This document shows, one piece after another, positions 61,414-64,000 of a stretch of 64,000 bases of DNA. The DNA is from a bacterium (GTDB lineage Bacteria > Electryoneota > Electryoneia > Electryoneales > Electryoneaceae): the NCBI GenBank assembly GCA_020444265.1, contig JAHLLH010000004.1:248001-312000 (forward strand). The letters are read 5' to 3'. Below the pieces are notes generated by a model that was not told the DNA's origin, did no database searches, and saw only the letters and a program-made list of their open reading frames with translations. Numbering within the stretch: position 1 is the first letter of the stretch; every line of letters starts with the position of its first letter. The translations under genes and the position numbers were made by a program.

Positions 61414-62661
61414 ATGAAAACGATCCATCTGGTCATCAGCCTGCTCTACATCGCTCTCCTCTTGTTCCCCCAGTCTGCTTGCGCCCAATCCTACAACAGC
61501 GTCCATCCACGGCTCTGGGAACCAGTGCTGGAAGGGTTGCGTGCCGAAGCGATGGGTGGGACCAGGATCGCTACCGGAGAGGATGTTCAGTCCGCGAATG
61601 GAAACCCTGCGACGTTGCTTCACTTGTCAAGTACAACGCTTGAACTAGCCGGACGAGAGAGCTCATTTGAAGCCAGCAGAGGATTAAATCACGAAGAACA
61701 ATTGTCCGGCTGGCAACCACGATCTCTCGCCATTGCACATCACACTCCCCTGTTGGGTATTCCGTTGACCTTTGCCTTTGGCTATCAACGACCCGAAAGC
61801 CGAGCAACCGTGATTGATGAGGAAAATCAGGACAACAGTCGCCAGGACGGCTTCTTCGGTGGGGTTGGATTCGAACCCGTTTCGGGTGTCTGGCTCGGTT
61901 TCTCTGCATCCCATCTTCTTGCCGATTTCAGACGTGAAATCAGTCTATTCCAATCTGGGTCATGGAGTGAGATTGTCTACGAAGAACGGATGCGTGCGAC
62001 CTTCTTCCGAATTGGCATTCTCTTTGATCTGTCGGAAGGTATCACACCCCTGCCTCTTCAGATCGGCGTAAGTGTTCGTCCCCCTGCTGACATGAAGCTG
62101 GAATCGAATCTGAGCATGTCCCGTGAGGTTGCGGAGATGCCCCCCGTTCTCAGTACCGGACTCGCGTGGGCACCATTTCAACGATTTCGAGCAGCAATCG
62201 ATCTCGATTACTTCCAGATTTCCGGGAGAAGAATTCACGGAGATGTCGCCCATCACCTGATCAGCATGGGGAACCGCGACATGGCTTGCCTGCGGTTCGG
62301 GGTCGAAAAAGTCTTCCCGATTCCCAAGGGCCACCTGGCACTCCGGGCAGGAGTGCGCACCTTCCCGACTCTCGAGGCGGATTATTCGGACGATGTGTCG
62401 TCCGGAAGTCCGCTCTATGGTTTTGGCTACACCACCGGTGCGGGCCTGCGGATCGGGCGAGCTGAACTGAACTTGGCCATCGTGCATCTCGATCGGTACA
62501 AGGGGGTGCAGCAGTCTCCTTTTGGTGATCCGTTTGGGGCAGATTTTCAAGGGGATTACCACGCCTTCTCTCTTGGGTTCAGCTACCATTTCCAGGTGGT
62601 TGACCCAGACAAGGTGGTGTGGAAACCGAAACAGCCACGGAAAGAGGCAGCCATGCGATAG
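61414..62661 (+). CDS. Outer-membrane beta-barrel protein (PorV/FadL-like)
   Basis: A 415-residue exported protein. Signal peptide IHLVISLLYIALLLFPQSACAQ, then LRAEAMGGTRIATGEDVQSANGNPA, the short N-terminal pattern (A-x-G-G-x-x-x-A, then N-P-A) typical of PorV/PorQ and FadL/TodX-like barrels. Alternating strands continue to the end (FSLGFSYHFQ), followed by a basic tail. PorV-type proteins shuttle sorting-domain cargo in type IX secretion, but this family is broad and that role is only a possibility. A second protein of the same style follows. Confidence 0.75.
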   Translation: MKTIHLVISLLYIALLLFPQSACAQSYNSVHPRLWEPVLEGLRAEAMGGTRIATGEDVQSANGNPATLLHLSSTTLELAGRESSFEASRGLNHEEQLSGWQPRSLAIAHHTPLLGIPLTFAFGYQRPESRATVIDEENQDNSRQDGFFGGVGFEPVSGVWLGFSASHLLADFRREISLFQSGSWSEIVYEERMRATFFRIGILFDLSEGITPLPLQIGVSVRPPADMKLESNLSMSREVAEMPPVLSTGLAWAPFQRFRAAIDLDYFQISGRRIHGDVAHHLISMGNRDMACLRFGVEKVFPIPKGHLALRAGVRTFPTLEADYSDDVSSGSPLYGFGYTTGAGLRIGRAELNLAIVHLDRYKGVQQSPFGDPFGADFQGDYHAFSLGFSYHFQVVDPDKVVWKPKQPRKEAAMR

Positions 62662-62816
62662 GGTATCAGGGTAGACTCGAAAATTGTCTGGTGGATGGAA
62701 CCGAAATGTAACTGCGCTTCTGTTTTGCCTTCGGCTCCACAGAGCGTCGCATCATGTCACCAAGCCGCCTATCTTAAACCAAAATCATCCTCGCACAATG
62801 ATTCTGGGGGAATACT

Positions 62817-64000
62817 ATGCCTTCGAGAATATTCCGCAATCTGCTTGCAATATCCGCTGTCTTTCTCTTCCTGGTACCATCTGCCCTGCATGCCCAGTCA
62901 GGACTTGGCTATCGTCCGGTTGGCCAGCAACCCTTTGACAGTGGCATCCGTGCCACCGGCATGGGCGGCGCATGGCTTGCAGCGGGGAATGAGCCGATGG
63001 TTGTCCACGGAAACCCCGCTCTTGCCGCAGCCTTCCGGCATCCCGGGTTTGGGATCAGCATGGACCTGACACGGCTGGATAGTCGTACATCGCATCAGGG
63101 CAACCAGTCCAGTATGTACACGCCCGGAGAGGCGCGTCCACGGACCGGTTCCTTCCTCTACCCCTTCGGTTCACCAACTCAACGAATGACTGCTGTGCTT
63201 ACATGGGAACGGGTCACTCACTCGAACAGCACCTTCATCGAGAACGAGTTCTATGACTCAGGTTTCCCCTACTGGGTGAGCGGATCGTTCGCGTTCGAAT
63301 TGACGCGAGGGAGTTCCGTGGGGGCCACCATCGGCTATCTTGGGGGTGGGTATGAGATGAGCATCGAGGAACACACTCCTGAACAGCTGTTTGGGACAGG
63401 TCGGGTGATCACCCTGGGTCAGACATTCAGCGGCCTGAGTGTCCGTTTCGGGTACCATGTTGATCTGCCGAAAGCGGGCATCAACCTGCCTCTTTCACTC
63501 GGGATGATCCTCCGGCCCGGGTATACCATGCAAACCACCTACCACAACCCTGGCCATGAAGATCAAGACATCGAGATCGATTCTCCATGGCTTGCTGGGG
63601 TAGGTCTCGCGTGGCGCCCGATGCAAAACCTGGAAGTGGGATTCGACCTGGAACGCTTCATGTTCCAGGGCACGGAACGGCGAAATGAGCCATCCTTCTA
63701 TTACCCGAGAAGATATCCCGTCGTCGAGCATGACACGGATATGAATGGCTATCGGTTGGGTGTCGAATACACGATGGGCTCAGGTGCGTTGCTCTTCCAA
63801 CCGCGAATCGGGGTCAATTACCTGCCAACCCCCTACACCGGGTATGACAGGGAGTACGATGAAACGGATTGGCAGGATTTTGAACCCGTCCACTCGTTCG
63901 GGAAGACGATTGGTTTCGGATTGAGACTCGGAGCCGTCCAGCTTGATGTGGCGTACGAGCACGCTACGTCAAACTACTCGCAGACCATTGCCTATTACTA
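62817..64000 (+). CDS. Outer-membrane beta-barrel protein, cut by the right edge
   Basis: Open from ATG 62817 (GGGGG upstream) to the window end, 394 residues visible, no stop. The signal peptide is LLAISAVFLFLVPSALHAQ. The mature start IRATGMGGAWLAAGNEPMVVHGNPA repeats the pattern of the preceding barrel, so the two are probably paralogues. The rest alternates in beta-barrel style with aromatic strand ends (VGLAWRPMQNLEVGFDL, AVQLDVAYEHA). Function unknown; fatty-acid-type transport or protein export are both possible. Confidence 0.75.
   Translation, partial: MPSRIFRNLLAISAVFLFLVPSALHAQSGLGYRPVGQQPFDSGIRATGMGGAWLAAGNEPMVVHGNPALAAAFRHPGFGISMDLTRLDSRTSHQGNQSSMYTPGEARPRTGSFLYPFGSPTQRMTAVLTWERVTHSNSTFIENEFYDSGFPYWVSGSFAFELTRGSSVGATIGYLGGGYEMSIEEHTPEQLFGTGRVITLGQTFSGLSVRFGYHVDLPKAGINLPLSLGMILRPGYTMQTTYHNPGHEDQDIEIDSPWLAGVGLAWRPMQNLEVGFDLERFMFQGTERRNEPSFYYPRRYPVVEHDTDMNGYRLGVEYTMGSGALLFQPRIGVNYLPTPYTGYDREYDETDWQDFEPVHSFGKTIGFGLRLGAVQLDVAYEHATSNYSQTIAYY

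Noticed and set aside
1-64000. tRNA, rRNA, CRISPR arrays, transposases, integrases, prophage or defence genes
   Set aside because: None could be recognised on either strand: no directly repeated spacer-like units, no cloverleaf ending in CCA with the conserved TTCRA, and no mobile-element protein motifs.

Overview
The window reads as one contiguous stretch of a Gram-negative chromosome, GC-rich (high fifties by eye, not computed), with dense, often overlapping genes and no rRNA, tRNA, CRISPR, integrase or transposase that I could find. The best lineage guess is an uncultured member of the FCB superphylum (Bacteroidetes/Chlorobi/Fibrobacteres and neighbouring candidate phyla). Support comes from two exported proteins ending in the P-N-P-F-N type sorting domain, a GWxTD-domain protein, PorV/FadL-like outer-membrane barrels, a 31-residue AURKAIP1/COX24-type basic protein, and several DUF3160/CapA-type lipoproteins. 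I cannot name a phylum from the sequence alone.

Layout, left to right. 1-3.6 kb: end of a DUF47 gene, a PiT phosphate transporter, and a secreted sorting-domain protein. 3.7-6.3 kb: hslVU protease and a DUF302 protein. 6.3-8.5 kb: a tandem array of hairpins, then a likely zinc-homeostasis cluster (cysteine-free L33, COG0523 GTPase, Fur/Zur-type regulator). 8.6-14.1 kb: aldo/keto reductase, YigZ, CorC-like protein, a PAS/HisKA protein lacking its ATPase domain, and lysine 6-aminotransferase. 14.4-20.9 kb: BNR-repeat and SPOR exported proteins, exported PepF, and a GMC oxidoreductase. 20.9-25.1 kb: three overlapping lipoprotein genes (VCBS-like, DUF3160, CapA).

25.1-38.2 kb is a long minus-strand block: MltD-like LysM transglycosylase, sppA, HU, a COX24-type small protein, DUF2905, xseA, xseB, nadK, a methyltransferase, ftsY, rimO, GWxTD, LD-carboxypeptidase, purN and a PAP2 phosphatase. 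Many of these are joined by ATGA, GTGA or TGATG overlaps, so translation is probably coupled. 38.4-46.8 kb runs on the plus strand: a lipoprotein, two tandem inositol-monophosphatase paralogues, a type I phosphodiesterase, a MEMO1/AMMECR1 pair behind an FNR-like site, and an NtrB/NtrC-type two-component pair. 46.8-50.2 kb: an alpha/beta hydrolase-TetR operon with a clear operator inside its promoter, and a lipoprotein.

50.3-64 kb: divergent CPA2 and NhaA antiporters, a second sorting-domain protein followed by a three-armed palindromic element, an MBL-fold hydrolase, a POT transporter, a membrane-anchored methyltransferase, glutaredoxin, a lone groES, and two outer-membrane barrels, the last cut by the right edge. 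The most unusual non-coding content is a set of intergenic palindromes: single hairpins, arrays with unrelated stems, and a 177-bp cloverleaf with terminal inverted repeats.
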